NCBI RefSeq assembly: GCF_008831285.2 | Contig: NC_045138.2 | Coordinates: 42,401,115-42,465,114, forward strand | Origin: Nymphaea colorata | Lineage: Eukaryota; Streptophyta; Magnoliopsida; Nymphaeales; Nymphaeaceae | DNA length: 64,000 bases | Reading direction: 5' to 3' | Notes under the pieces: model-generated | Seen by the model: the letters and a program-made list of their open reading frames with translations, nothing else | What the model was told of the DNA's origin: nothing | Database searches by the model: none | Part shown: one piece after another, positions 1 through 11,778 of the stretch | How positions within the stretch are numbered: position 1 is the stretch's first letter | How the letters are laid out: every line of letters starts with the position of its first letter | Position numbers and translations under genes: made by a program

Positions 1-234
1 CTATTCTGTTGAGAAGTATGGGCACATGTATATTGGGGACAAATATAACGATCGTTATAGAGCTGTAATAATTGGGAATGATTTGCACTCGAGAGCATTA
101 TGAATGCAAACATTTTTTATAGTAGAATCAAACAGAGTCTCTATTCCAAGTACAAATGATTTGAGAATGCACAAAACTTTTGACACTTCAAAAGGAAGAC
201 CCAAGAAGCATAATCATCAATAGTGACAATATAA

Positions 235-634
235 CAGTGTCATAAATATCGTTCTCGGGTTTTTATGGGGAGATTTTTCTCGGGTTTTTATCGGCAAAGT
301 TGTTGTCTTCTAGAAAATCTCGAGAAAAACTCAGAAAATTTTAGAAAATAAAAAATTAGGTATAAATGAAATAAATGAGAAATTAATAGGAAAACATAAA
401 TAAAACTATATACATTAGGAATGTTTTAATGATAATAAAGATGATGAAAATAATTTATTTTAAGTTTATGTTTGAATCCATGATAATATCAATGCTAAAA
501 AATAGAAAAATGAAAAGATCATGAAAAAATTGTGATAAATATTTTTTCTTGATTTTTTCCAAAATATTGTGATTTTTCCCCTCTTTCATTTTTATTATTT
601 TTATGTTAATATCACGATATTTTCCAAAATGTTG
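235..634. mobile_element. hAT-type MITE (400 bp) in copia integrase
   Basis: A 400-bp AT-rich insertion without coding capacity. The 8-bp sequence CAATATAA flanks it at 227-234 and 635-642. The left end starts CAGTGTCATAAATATCG and the right end, reverse-complemented, starts CAACATTTTGGAAAATATCG, so the termini are imperfect inverted repeats that share ATATCG. If one target copy is ignored, the copia minus-strand frame runs through the junction. Eight-bp duplications and CA-type ends fit the hAT superfamily. The superfamily call is inference because no transposase matches these ends here. Confidence 0.75.
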
Positions 635-763
635 CAATATAATACTTAAAAAAAGATCAACTCAGAGCTCGACTAGGTTGCCAAACATCAACATGAAAAA
701 GTTCAAAACTATGTCACATGGGTGTGGGTTGCGGGTGCTGGTGCGGGTGCGGGTACGGTGAGA

Positions 764-765
<2 letters not shown>

Positions 766-810
<45 letters not shown>
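766..810. repeat. (TA)n microsatellite
   Basis: An uninterrupted run of about 22 TA units inside the MITE at 709-1134. It creates a spurious reading frame rich in Ile and Tyr. Confidence 0.95.
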
Positions 811-816
<6 letters not shown>

Positions 817-922
817 TATGTTATTTGTTATATAATTTTATTTGTCTATATTTTTAATTTTTTTTTTATCAAGGTTACCTTAAGCTCACACAAATTCAAA
901 GTTTTATTAAATAAAATAAGGG

Positions 923-945
923 GACAGAGAGAGAGAGAGAGAGAA
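923..945. repeat. (GA)n microsatellite
   Basis: About ten GA units within the same MITE, followed by A-rich and GA-rich DNA. Confidence 0.9.
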
Positions 946-2703
946 TAGGGAAAAAAGAAGAGAGAAAGATAGGAGAAGGAAAAAAATGAAAAAAAAAAAA
1001 ACAAGAGAGAAGAAGAACGAGTGTGGTCAGCAGTACCCGATTCGGTTTGACTGAGTCAGGTGTCGTGTTGGGCCACACCCGGACCCACATAGGTGTAGGT
1101 GTGTCATCATAGTTGGCGCACCCGTATGACTTAGGTTCAAAAGGACTCTGACTCCGCGGAAATGAACTATGACTGTACTTTCCCAAATGACAAGCTTCAC
1201 ACTGGAAGAACATTGGAGGAGGAATCCTGGGGAACACTTGGCAGAGTTTTTGAAGTGAATGATAACCAAGCCTAAGCTGCCACTGAAACCGTATGGTATT
1301 TGACCCAACAGATAAAGATGCCACTTCAACTACTGTAGTAGGGTAGTAGATGCGCTCTTCTTCGTGGCCTCTACCAATCTCCTTCCCAGTCAGCAAGTCC
1401 TTAAAACACATAAGATCCGGGGTGAAAAAATAACACAGCAGTTCAATTCCTTAGTTAGTTGGCTCACATATAGAAGATTCTTGGAGAAATCTGGGCTGTG
1501 TAACACCCTCTGAATATGCAAGGTAGGAGACAGGTGAACCTCCCTTTCTCCTACAATGATCAGCAAGACAAGCATGCCAGAAAATGGAATAAGAAAGCAG
1601 ATTAGAAAAACAAAAAGAATCTCCACAAAGATGTTGGGAAGCTCCTGAGTCAATAATCTGCACACCACCATTATTTGCTGTCATACTAGCTACTGAATGA
1701 GCAGCATTTGTCACCATAGTGGATGCAGATGTAGATGTAGAAGCAGATTGCTGGGTGAGAAGCTGCAGATACTCAGTACGACTTGACAACTGCAAGATCT
1801 AGAATCTCAGCTCCTATGAGGATCTGCACTTTGACAACTACATAATCAACAGATCGCCTAGACAAGAATCTGGCTACCTTAGTCTGCTCCAGATATGTCT
1901 TGTAGCAAGCTTTACAAGGAGGTCAAACTGCATTCAAGCTCTCATAGGTTGATTTGATTGAAAAAAGAAAATATTATGCAAGATTTTAATCTCGCTGTTG
2001 GAGCTGAAAAATCTCATGTTCCACTTAAAGAATTCTACTGACGTTTTTGCTCGTCTGTTTGGTTGTGGTGTAACAAACTAAACTACTAGCAATATAGGCC
2101 TGGACACTATTCAAAATCCAAGCCATAACAATGTTGTCCTCTTTCCACATGGCATACTTTCTCACCTTTTCTTTCGGGCTTATCTTCTTCAATGAGATGG
2201 TACTTTCTATGTCCTACAACTGACATCATGAAAGTGCTTGACTACATCTCTAGTTGGTGCCATCAAGATTAATAGTAGATCCATACGAGAAAAGATTGGA
2301 AAATGCTTTATAATCACCACTATGTCTGATTTATTGCCCCTTCTATACTCTTATCGTAAGCCATTGATATCTTGAATATAAAGAGAACACAAACATCAAT
2401 TCATCAGCCTCATAATGATATCACACAGCCAACGATAGGAGTCGAATGACGTCAAACTCTACCATAGGAGATGACAGATCCACCATCAATGACTGAGATA
2501 GGGGCTTCAAATAGCATCCCTCAAATGGCAACAATAAACAACCAAGACATGAAGTATACATACTAGATTTCATTGACTACAACTGGAGCAGCATCGTCTT
2601 CATGCCCAGCAGCATTTACTCCTAATCTATGTCACATCGGCGTGGGTGTGGGTGTGGATATGGACCTAATTCAAAATCACGAGTACGCGGGTGTGGCTGA
2701 CCA

Positions 2704-2734
<31 letters not shown>
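2704..2734. repeat. (GT)n(AT)n microsatellite
   Basis: About eight GT units followed by seven AT units, just inside the 3' end of the hAT relic. Confidence 0.9.
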
Positions 2735-2929
2735 GAAATAATAATTTAAAAAATACATTCATGAAGATTTTAAACAAACTAAAAATGTACCATTCACCAT
2801 TTCAGTCATGATTCATCAATTCAAGTCAAGTTTGATCTCGAAATTGGAGGCATTGTTCTAAAAGTTAACAAAGTAAATAAATACTAAGTTCTATTTCATC
2901 CAAGAAATGTGTTCTCATTAATTTAGTTC

Positions 2930-5115
2930 ATCAATATCATCCAAATTGGACGGAATCACCGGCTCTAGAAAGTCCATATTAGAAGTATTCGAATCATGTT
3001 CTCCATCAAAGTCAGGCTCCTCTGGATTACATCCCAGTACTTAGATGTTCCAGAACTGCAACGCAATATAACTTAATATTTAATAAGAAAATAAGCAAAC
3101 AAGCAAACAATTATTGAATATGACTTATACATAAGAAAGATTAAAATAAAAATATACTTGTAAGTTGTAATCATTACACTTTCGAGATAGTAGTCATAGG
3201 TTGGAGTGAACATAAACCAGTTCCTCTGCTCTCTTGTTATTGACTTTGTTTCTCTTGAGGTTGTGAATTTGAGAATATGTGTTCCAGTTTCTTTCACAAC
3301 ATGATGATGTAGCAGGTTGATACAATAATTTTAATGCAAGGCTTTAAAGTTTTGTGTCTCTGAACTGTAAGTTGCCCACCAGTTTAGCGGATCTTCATCT
3401 TCCCTTGCTATAAGACCTATCAGTGAGTCAAAGTTACCATTTGAAAACTTACCAAACTCACTATTTACTATATTCAATGTATGATGATCGTTATAAGGTC
3501 TTCCCAAGCAAAGCAGCCTATGCTTTGATATTTCTGGATCTCGATGAGGAGGGACGTGACCAACTCCTCCTTTTAGCCACTTTTGCGAGAGATATTTGGG
3601 ATTTAGAGAGTGTGCCACGCAATGCAAAGGAGTATTGCTTTTGTTCCATCTTTTTACATTCTCATGTTATATATTATACTCTGAATTTTTTCAATCATGA
3701 TATCTCACATTTAACAAACTTTATGCAGCATGGGACCATCTTTATCAACCTCTCTTATCATCTCCCGTATAGGCTTTGTAAATTGAAGGAAGTATGTGAC
3801 TTTGTCCCACCATTTATCATCTAAAATGCAGTTTTTAATTGCTTGAGCTTTCTCATCATCATCACGATAAAATTCCTAATCATTGTCAGTTACCATCAAT
3901 GTCAATGCACTCTCAACTTGCTTAAATCTTTTCAACATTACAATCAAACAAGCAAAACGTGACTCAACAGCCTTTAACAACCTCAAATCAGAATGTTTAT
4001 TGAATATAGAGAGAGCATGATGTTGATTTACAACAAAATTTCTGATATTTTTATCGTCATGCTCAAGTTCTTCAATCCATGAACATATACTATATGCTTT
4101 TGATTCTTCTTTTGAGGGGTTGCAGATACTCTTCAGTGTAAGAGTTAAGCTATGTGCTACACAAGGTGTCCAGAAAATATGATTATATTTAGGTTCAGTT
4201 GACAAATTCATACCTGCACGACTACAAACTGGCGCATTATCAGTAATAATCTGCATTACATGTTCTTCGCAAACTTCTTTGATCACTTTTATGAACGACA
4301 ACTTCAAATATTCTTCATCTTTATATTCCCCAGATGCATCAACACACTTTAAAAAGATTGGACCATTAATTGAATAAGCTATAAAGTTTATTAATGGTTG
4401 CCTTTGTATATCTGTCCATCTATCAGAAACGATAGATATCCATGTTCATTCCATGAAAATTTTTTCTTTTATAACATGTTTTCAACCGTTGCTTTCTCTC
4501 ATGCTGGAAGTAGTGTTTTCAATTTCTTGAGTTTGGGGGCACATAACCAGTCAGATTTCAATTAGCCAATGATGTAAATATATCTTTCTAGTAAGGGCTT
4601 CTGGCTAAATTAAATGGACGTGAACTTGCATAAAAGAATCTAGCTATTTTTTTAACCATTTCTGCTCTACTCATATTTCTGAATGATTTTTATATTGTTT
4701 TGTTACCTTGCAAACTCATTTTTATTTTCTTCCACATATCAGCAATTTGTTCAATAGTCAAAGGAATAGAAAGTTCACTTGATTTACCTAAATTTTTCTT
4801 CAATTCAGCTGCCTCCTGTTCTTTTTTTGAATTCTCTCAATGTAGCTTTGTCCACTTGTGGACATGGTCTGATTCCTTGGCCATGGATGTGTAAGAAATG
4901 TGCTTTAATATGTGTATATGAACCAGTGAATCGTCCATTGCAGAGCTTACATTTGAATTGTATGTTTGCTCCACCACCGGGAGTTTTTTCTCCTTTTGAT
5001 ATAAGTCTCCGAAGTGGTTGAGACTGATCTGTTTTTTCAGTTGAATCAATATGACACTACTGCTAGAACTTACCGACATATAAGCACTTGAAATTGCCTT
5101 TCCCTTGTCAGCCAT
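2930..5115 (-). pseudogene. hAT transposase pseudogene (BED finger, DUF659, hAT dimerisation)
   Basis: Parts in order on the minus strand. An N-terminal BED-type zinc finger lies near 4860-4990 (CKLCNGRFTGSYTHIKAHF, then a histidine and cysteine). The DUF659 domain, about 3880-4450, contains SDRWTD, ITDNAPVCSRAG and the WTPCVAHSL motif of the RNase-H-like fold. The C-terminal hAT dimerisation region, about 3190-3440, contains DPLNWWATY, SSCCERNWNTYS and RAEELVYVHSNL. A last acidic piece (PSNLDDIDEL) lies near 2945-3005. Stops and frameshifts separate the pieces, so no full transposase can be made. The domain order is that of plant DUF659/BED hAT proteins. Confidence 0.85.
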
Positions 5116-5170
5116 TACATCTGAAAAGCGAGAAATGAGAATGAAACATGAATGAGCATGTATCATGCGT

Positions 5171-6202
5171 GCATGGTAGTGAGCTTGCCAGCGTCAAGCA
5201 GAGAGGAAAGGAGAGAAGAAGATCCCAGAACCCTGCCAGCGTCAAGCAGATCCCAGAAGGATTGTCTCTGATCCCATGTTGGCGCATGGCTGAGGGAGAG
5301 AGAAAGAGTAGATTCTCATTAACCCTAATCCCATGTTAATAAGGGATTAGGGGCTGCAACAGAATTAAAACATAGGTCCCTATACTGAAATGAAAATTTT
5401 ATTTTTATTATTGTAAGAGGTCCTCTTTGTTATTTTGACTTCTAATAATTTACTAAAAGCATCCTGATTAGACCTATTTCCTCGACAGTTGCGAAGGCTG
5501 TGTCATGGCAGTTTAGAAATATGAATACAAAGATTTTTGATATAAAAATACATGCAGACAAACATACAAATATGCTTGAATATTTATCTATAAATGTATG
5601 TATATTATTGGTCGCTGCTGCTTCATGTTTTCCTTACGAATGAAGTAAGCTTGTATGGAATATGATCAGTTATTCCTTCAAATTTGCTTCATTTAGTTGT
5701 AGAATGTGAATGTAGGCTATGCCTTGTAGTGCTAATAAGTAATAACCTTTTGTCTATCAGGCAATGATTAACTGGGTGAAATTCTTATACTATGTTTCTC
5801 ACTACTGTTGCTTATTTTTTTACAATAGGGTTGGGTTCTGATTAAGTAATGGAATAATGTTTTAGTAGAACTTGGGAAATTGACTGGCGTTTTATCTTCA
5901 ATCATCTGACATCTATGTTTCTCCCTGTTTTGGCTTGAGAATCAACTAAAAAACTTTTCCATGGTAGGGTTCCATGATTACCACAGTTCTTATTCCTCAC
6001 TCCCTGTTCCTCCATTACATCCCCCCCCTTTTTAAGTATCTAGTTAAAAGTCCATATTCTTTCACAGCTCTGCGGAAATATGAGCAGTATCATAAACTTT
6101 TTTTCCATAAAATGAGCCTCTGGGCCTTTATGGTTGTCATTTTCATTCTATAAATTTGTACTTGCACATTATGACTTTATATATGCAATCTATGTTTTCT
6201 AG
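5171..6202. other. Probable intron DNA of fimbrin, no exon seen
   Basis: AT-rich sequence between the hAT relic and the first fimbrin exon. I looked for the CH2-encoding exon that should precede the one at 6203 and saw nothing resembling it. The stretch ends in an acceptor (TTTTCTAG) at 6195-6202. Confidence 0.5.
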
Positions 6203-6358
6203 GAATGGTTTATCAGTTGATAGCAGCAAAATATCTTTTGCTGAAAGAATGAGCGAAGATGTGCAAACTTCTAGAGAGGAACGCGCATTCAGATTGTGGA
6301 TTAATAGTCTCGGTGTTGATACATATGTTAACAATGTATTTGAGGATGTAAGAAATGG
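6203..6358 (+). CDS. Fimbrin exon A: linker and start of CH3
   Basis: 156 nt, entering in a split codon after acceptor TTTTCTAG and ending at donor GG|GTAAGT. It encodes the linker [19 protein letters not shown] and the first helix of CH3 ([11 protein letters not shown]). The upstream exon that should end in a CH2 tail is missing from the window. Confidence 0.92.
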
Positions 6359-8963
6359 GTAAGTTGCAGATCTTTCTCGCTTGAGAACATTTTCCTAGCT
6401 TCAAATATGATTCAATTTACATATCATATTTTTTGCTGGATAGGACATAAATAATGTTTCCCGGGTATTTATTATTTGAATATGAACTGCCTATGCATAA
6501 TCTTGTTAAAATACTTCATGTGCAGACCATATGAAATCAAATTAATGTTCACATCTTGGATGTGTAGTTTCAAATCTTTCAACTTGTGATTTCCCTACCT
6601 GTGTGTGGATTGGGTTCATTTTCAAATCATTGCTAGCACATCCAACATTTGTAAAAGAAATCATGTGATTCTTTTTGCTTTCAAATTTGTGTATTTCCAT
6701 ATTAAAGACATGCCCTGTTGTCATGGATCAACCTTGTATGTGGAATAATAGGACTGAATTGGAATATTGCAAAATCTGGTTCAGTGTAGCTAATCAGGAT
6801 CCCTATCCATTCTCAGTTATCAACTCAACAAAGTCAATGGCATTGAATGATAATTGTTAATGCTTGTTTATTGTACTGCAATGCTCATGTGACCAGATGG
6901 GTTCTTTTGGAAGTTCTCGACAAAGTATCTCCAGGAATAGTTAAATGGAAACAAGCATCAAAACCTCCAATTAAGATGCCATTCAGAAAGGTGGAAAACT
7001 GCAACCAAGTTGTAGGAATTGGGAAGGAATTGAAGTTCTCTCTAGTGAACGTTGCTGGAAATGACATTGTGCAGGGAAACAAGAAATTAATATTAGGTGA
7101 GGCTATCTTTGTGTGTTGCAGTTTTATACAGAAATGGGAAATTTTAAGCTGTAAAAATTCTAGATGTATAGCTTATTAACTTATGCTATTCTGTGAGATG
7201 CAGGAATTTTCCTTTCTGTTTCAAGATAGGCTTATTAATTTTTCTTTGCCAACTGCATTTTAACTTCCAGGAATTCCCTTTCCAAGCTAATATCTACTTA
7301 TTGCTATGAATACTAGCGAAAGGTGCACACACTTTTTCTTTTCGAGAAACATTTATTCCATAGAACCCAAATAAAATTAAGTCAAATAATAAATATGATC
7401 ATGCAAATCTAAAAACTAGATAAACAACTAATTACAATCCGGACTACATGCTTTTCAATTGATGATGGCCCTTTCTAAACCAATTCTCATTGTGCTAAAG
7501 CACGAGTTGTCCTTGGTCTATCGGGAACATCTATTTCCATAAAACGGTTAAATAATTTTCTATAAACCAGTGGTGGAATGAAAATTTATTGAAATGACTT
7601 GTTCCCCAATTAGAGTTAGTGTGTCATGTGCGCAATTAACTTGAAGAGGAAGATGACAGAAATACTACTCCCTGTGGTTAAACTCTTGATGTAACAATAT
7701 TTTCTGAGAAGGACCAATATATGCATTGGCGTAACAGGACCCTGAAATTTCTGGTGACTTGAACAGAATAAACATGGTTCATTCCTGTTAAGGCAAAATA
7801 TTTAAGTGTCTCCAACCAATTGTCTGCGTTCAGGGTTCATATTCTTTCCATTCATATTCTCCACCGTCTCCTTCTCCACTCAGGAGAATACCACCCACAG
7901 CTAACCATACCTTTTTAAATCCTAATTTTATAGGTGCAGTTTTTTTTTTTTGTGTAAGAAAATCACATATTCAAATTGTAGGGAAAATTTCAAATGCTCA
8001 CAAAACCTTGAAGCAAAAATTATTTGTCCACAAAATTTTAGTTTGTTCTCAAGCTTTTTTCAGAGTTAATCAAATGTCTCCCACTAATGAATTTCTTAAG
8101 TTGACTAAGACTTTTGGTTGACTAATTTCACAATATAAAGTTATGGTCCTGCCTTTGTAATAGATAATGAAAATTATAATTTTTTGCATCCATCTAACTT
8201 AAAATTTGAAATGGTATACTGTTCTTACTTCTTAATACTACTGTTTTACCTTCTTACTAATTGGTGAATTTCTCCACCCTTGTAATGTAATTGCTAGCAT
8301 TGCCAATTGTGGTTATTTTTTATCTAACAATAGATTAAGAAACAATCTAATTTCAGCTTTTGGATGTATTATTTGAATGCTCCTTGAATGTGAGTCAGAT
8401 TTGAAAAATTAGATTTAACTCAGATTGTATTGGAACTAGATCAGTATTTGGTCTGCCTCATTTTGGATCCAGATTATAACTCATCTTTATGTGGAAAACA
8501 CATGTTTTATGAGATTTTTTTATTTGATTAAATATGAAAACCTTTTTTTATGTTTCTATTAGATTCATTAATACAGAGTGATCAGGATTCAGTTCCAGCT
8601 AGAAGTAATACATGTGCTGGATTCAGATTTGAATCTAATTACACACTAAGGTTTAGCTTTAGATATGCTGAAATCCAGACTGAACTCATTCCAATTGCTC
8701 CTAAGATATATTTATCTGGATGCAGAAGGAGGGAGGGGAGAGAGAGAGAGAGAGGAAGAGAAAGGGTCTGACTGAGGAGTTTGTAGATATGCCAACTAAG
8801 AAAATTGTAAAAGAAAAAAGTCTTTCAAAATTCGGTTGAGGCAAACCAGAACTTTGTGGGATTGTTGACATCTCCCAAAGTTTGGTTGATGAGTTTAAAC
8901 CCCTGCAAATGGAAGCGAACACAGATGAAAAGAAACTTTGAAAAAGTTGGGTTCTGAGACATG

Positions 8964-9001
<38 letters not shown>

Positions 9002-11778
9002 TTATGTGTTTGACTGCATATATTTATATACAATTTAAACATTTCAGATAGCCAAGCAAAAACGGTTGCCATGAGAGTAAAGTTATTAAGCTATGGTCTT
9101 TGATAGCTGGCAATTGCATTTGATGAGTTGTAACAGCATCAGCACCTGGTGTGGAGTGTCATGGGTGTCGAAACCTCCTTAAAGAGTCTGTATTACATTG
9201 GTGAAAATTTCCCTAACTTCTAATATAATCATTTAGGCTCAGAGAAATTTTAAATACCCGGACAGTAGTTGTTTTTCTTAATGGAATTCAGGGATCTTGA
9301 TAGAGTTGTATTCTTGGGATTGAGACTTGTAGGGACTGAGACTGGTTGTTATTGTGTGTCTCCAATGCTTGACTTGCTTCTCTCTGGGGCTACAAGAAAC
9401 TAAACCATGGGGATACCTCTATATATTACTCCTCCAAAATTTTAATCCGGTGTTTCTTAATAGAAGGAACTGCATATCCTTTTTATCAAATTTTCTTCTA
9501 TGAGACAATGTAACATGGTCTTGTTTCAGCTTTCCTATGGCAGTTGATGAGGTATAATATTCTTCAGCTTCTGAAGAACTTGAGATCTCATTCCCAAGGA
9601 AAGGAGGTGACTGATGCTGATATCTTAAATTGGGCAAATAGCAAAGTCAAGAATGCAGGGCGGACCTCTGAAATGGAAAGTTTCAAGGTGACAAATCATG
9701 GGCAAATTGTATAGGTGTTGCAGAATATCGATGATATTCTAATGAATTTCAAACGTTTATAAACTTTTCTCAGGACAAAAATCTTTCAAATGGAATATTT
9801 TTCCTTGAACTTCTCAGTGCAGTAGAGCCAAGGGTTGTCAACTGGAACCTTGTCACTAAAGGCGAAACTGGTACACTTTTTGACTCGTGCTGAAATAGTT
9901 GTTCTTTTCAATTATGTTCTGGAACTGTAAACCTATTATATGTTATTTTGGTCTTCATGTTGCTTATGAAGTTTTCACTTACATAATGACCGAAAGATTC
10001 ACCTGGCTGCATCTTCTTGGTGTTTCATACAATGCAAACTTTTTGTGATTTGTCATGAATACAATGGTGATGCAGATGAGGAGAAAAGATTGAATGCAAC
10101 ATACATCATCAGTGTGGCACGAAAGCTTGGATGTTCCATTTTCTTGTTGCCTGAGGACATCATGGAGGTATTGCTATCTAATATATCTTGAGATATACAG
10201 CAACATTAACGTGCACATATGTCTTTCTTTACATATTTTATTAAGATCTAAACAGAAAGTAGGTGGAGTTTTTTTAATTTGTTATATTTATTTTAAGGCT
10301 GAAACCAGGTATGGGAACTTTCTTTTGGGGGTCTAAAACCAGGTTTTAGAGTGAAAAGGTGGTCTAGATCGAATGTGTAGGGTTGGTGGGAGGTGGTGAC
10401 ACTCAACGACCAATCCTAAAAGACCACTCTTTTGACTAAGGATGCCTAACCGCTGCACCGATCATTTAAAGAGGGGGGGGGGGTAGTTTATCTGGGGTGG
10501 AGGCCTCCTAAAGAGTAACAGAGGTGTGCGAATTCTTGAAAGCACTCTCTCTCCCGGGTGAGCTCGATGGGCATGGTAGCCAAGATAGATAACCTGGTTT
10601 TCATAAACTTGACTTTCAATGGCAGGTTATTCATCATCCAAACTCTGGTATATGCATAAATTTGATATATCAAGTATATGCATTACATTAAGATACATGT
10701 GCATCATAATGTGTAGAATGTACACAGTAAATTTACAATTACCAAATTCATTAGAAAGTAAACGTGTAGAAATAAATATCTGTATTTGATACACGCTATA
10801 CTTATATTGTTCATTAGTGAACTGAGGTGAGCAGCCTTCTTCATACTGGGCTTGGTAATATGTGAACTGAGGTTTGTTCGTAAAGCCTATGTGACAACAA
10901 ACAAGCATTGTCATGAGCCAGCCTTCACTCAGCTTATTTTCCTGCCTTACTGGCCCAGAAATGGGCCGAAGTGTTCTATTATTTTTTTTTCCTTCAGCCG
11001 TTTCCTTGCTGGTCAAGTGGTCAATGTATATTTATATATGTAATTAGCTTTTAAACAGCTTAGAACTTAGTTGTCCTAAGTAATTCCAGAAAACATTATT
11101 TTGAAGTTCAAAATAAGTAAAAGGTTGATTATTTTAAAAAAATCCTTCATTTTTTTATATTTTTGTTTTATTGAGTTTTAGTGCAATAATAAACTACAGA
11201 TTTGTATTTTGGCTTATTAGAACAGCAATTGTCTTCTTGTTTTCACGTAAACAAACCTGCTATCTAAACCTTTTTCTGTTGATCGTCTTTTTTTGCCTTT
11301 CTTCAGCATAAGTCATTCGATTTCTGAAATGCAGGACAGATGTGAGAGTCTGAGAGAGAATTATCCTTGTGGAACTTTTTTAACACAGATGCAAGAGAAA
11401 GAATGATCTTTCTGTAAGCAGCTCTTTTTTTCAATGACCTTGCAGGTGAATCAAAAGATGATTCTGACACTGACTGCAAGCATCATGTACTGGAGCCTGA
11501 AACAACCAGCTGAAGAAGCACCTACAGCCACTTCAAATAGTGAAAATGAGAGTTTTCCCGATGGCAATGATAACTTGAGCATTGAAGGCGTGGTTCCAGA
11601 AGCATCATCTTCTTGCCCAGATGAAAATACAGACGTGGTGCCACCTCAACTTGTTGAAGCCTCTTTATTGAACACAGGAACGTCTTTGCCAGTTACTGAA
11701 AAGGAGGAGTGCATAGGCAATGAGGCTCCACCACAGCAAGAACAAGATGGAGAAGGTGAGCTAAACAAAGAAATGTAG
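6203..11778 (+). CDS. Fimbrin (actin-bundling protein), C-terminal half, six exons
   Basis: Exons 6203-6358, 6897-7096, 9530-9687, 9774-9870, 10076-10167 and 11446-11778, all with GT-AG introns and consistent phases, give 344 residues ending at the stop at 11776-11778. Plant fimbrins have about 650-700 residues with four calponin-homology domains; these exons cover CH3, CH4 and the tail, i.e. the second actin-binding module. Diagnostic motifs are [68 protein letters not shown] and [18 protein letters not shown]. The last roughly 100 residues are acidic and low in complexity. Fimbrin cross-links actin filaments in the cytoplasm. No stops or frameshifts were seen. The N-terminal half is absent, so either a very long TE-filled intron continues beyond the left edge or the gene is truncated. 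One of several plant fimbrin paralogues; which one cannot be told. Confidence 0.93.
6897..7096 (+). CDS. Fimbrin exon B: CH3 core
   Basis: 200 nt from acceptor GTGACCAG to donor TTAG|GTGAGG. It encodes [13 protein letters not shown], the KPPIKMPF loop and [18 protein letters not shown] of CH3. The Ala codon at its 3' end is completed by the next exon, 2.4 kb downstream. Confidence 0.93.
7097..9529. other. Fimbrin intron (2.4 kb)
   Basis: AT-rich intron with no supported gene. It contains a GA run near 8730-8760, an AT/TG microsatellite at 8964-9001 and stretches rich in GATTCAGAT-type words near 8390-8660 that resemble repeat blocks elsewhere in the window. No recognisable transposon protein was seen. 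Confidence 0.7.
8964..9001. repeat. (AT)n(TG)n microsatellite
   Basis: About nine AT units joined to ten TG units in a fimbrin intron. Confidence 0.92.
9530..9687 (+). CDS. Fimbrin exon C: end of CH3, start of CH4
   Basis: 158 nt from acceptor TTGTTTCAG to donor TTCAAG|GTGAC. It encodes [17 protein letters not shown], the last helix of CH3, then [13 protein letters not shown], the first helix of CH4. Confidence 0.93.
9774..9870 (+). CDS. Fimbrin exon D: CH4
   Basis: 97 nt from acceptor TTTTCTCAG to donor ACTG|GTACAC. It encodes [19 protein letters not shown] followed by [12 protein letters not shown] of CH4. The terminal split codon matches the next exon. Confidence 0.93.
10076..10167 (+). 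CDS. Fimbrin exon E: CH4
   Basis: 92 nt from acceptor GTGATGCAG to donor ATGGAG|GTATTG. It encodes [19 protein letters not shown], then PEDIMEV, the most conserved part of CH4. Confidence 0.93.
10168..11445. other. Fimbrin last intron (1.3 kb)
   Basis: AT-rich intron with a G-run near 10473-10482 and no recognisable gene or transposon domain. It ends with the acceptor ACCTTGCAG. Confidence 0.75.
11446..11778 (+). CDS. Fimbrin terminal exon: end of CH4 and acidic tail
   Basis: 333 nt including the stop. It begins [18 protein letters not shown], the last CH4 helix, and continues into a tail of about 90 residues rich in Glu, Ser, Asn and Pro, ending LNKEM. Such variable tails are usual in plant fimbrins. 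Confidence 0.92.
   Translation: MNQKMILTLTASIMYWSLKQPAEEAPTATSNSENESFPDGNDNLSIEGVVPEASSSCPDENTDVVPPQLVEASLLNTGTSLPVTEKEECIGNEAPPQQEQDGEGELNKEM

Larger units (their letters stand above)
709..1134. mobile_element. hAT-type MITE (426 bp) in copia integrase
   Basis: A 426-bp element flanked by perfect 8-bp copies of GTTCAAAA at 701-708 and 1135-1142. Its left end is CTATGTCACATGGGTGTGGG and its right end, reverse-complemented, is CTAAGTCATACGGGTGCGCC: clear terminal inverted repeats. Subterminal G/C-rich repeats of the GGGTGCGGG type occur at both ends. The middle holds a TA microsatellite, a GA run and A-rich DNA. Removing the element and one target copy restores the copia frame across the motif SPFELFHVDVW. 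The ends match the left end of the hAT relic at 2627 and the MITE at 42323. Confidence 0.85.
1..2300 (-). mobile_element. Ty1/copia retrotransposon relic (gag, protease, integrase part)
   Basis: Read on the minus strand, this is a decayed copia polyprotein running from gag near 2300 to the integrase core at the left edge. About 1960-2290 gives gag-like pieces with stops. Near 1640-1680 the aspartic protease motif DSGASQH is readable. About 1390-1600 and 1150-1410 give the pre-integrase domain, with a histidine-zinc style stretch (WQLRLGYHS, then CEACHLGK). Positions 643-700 encode the start of the integrase core, including FHVDVW with its catalytic aspartate, and 1-234 continue the core (YIVTIDDYASW). 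Stops and frame changes show it is dead. Two short hAT-type elements split it at 235-634 and 709-1134. Reverse transcriptase and LTRs are not in the window. It probably lies in a fimbrin intron. Confidence 0.8.
2627..5170 (-). mobile_element. hAT transposon relic (DUF659/BED type)
   Basis: A minus-strand hAT element, about 2.5 kb, with a broken transposase at 2930-5115. Its 3' terminus is probably at 2627, where the sequence CTATGTCACATCGGCGTGGG matches the terminal repeats of the MITEs at 709 and 42323; a subterminal G-rich block and GT/AT run follow. The 5' terminus was not found: no matching TIR or copy of the candidate 8-bp target (CTCCTAAT, 2619-2626) was seen near 5170-5700, so that boundary is approximate. 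It probably sits in the same fimbrin intron as the copia relic. Confidence 0.7.

Noticed and set aside
718-948. 76-codon frame with an Ile-Tyr run
   Set aside because: Produced by the TA microsatellite inside a MITE.
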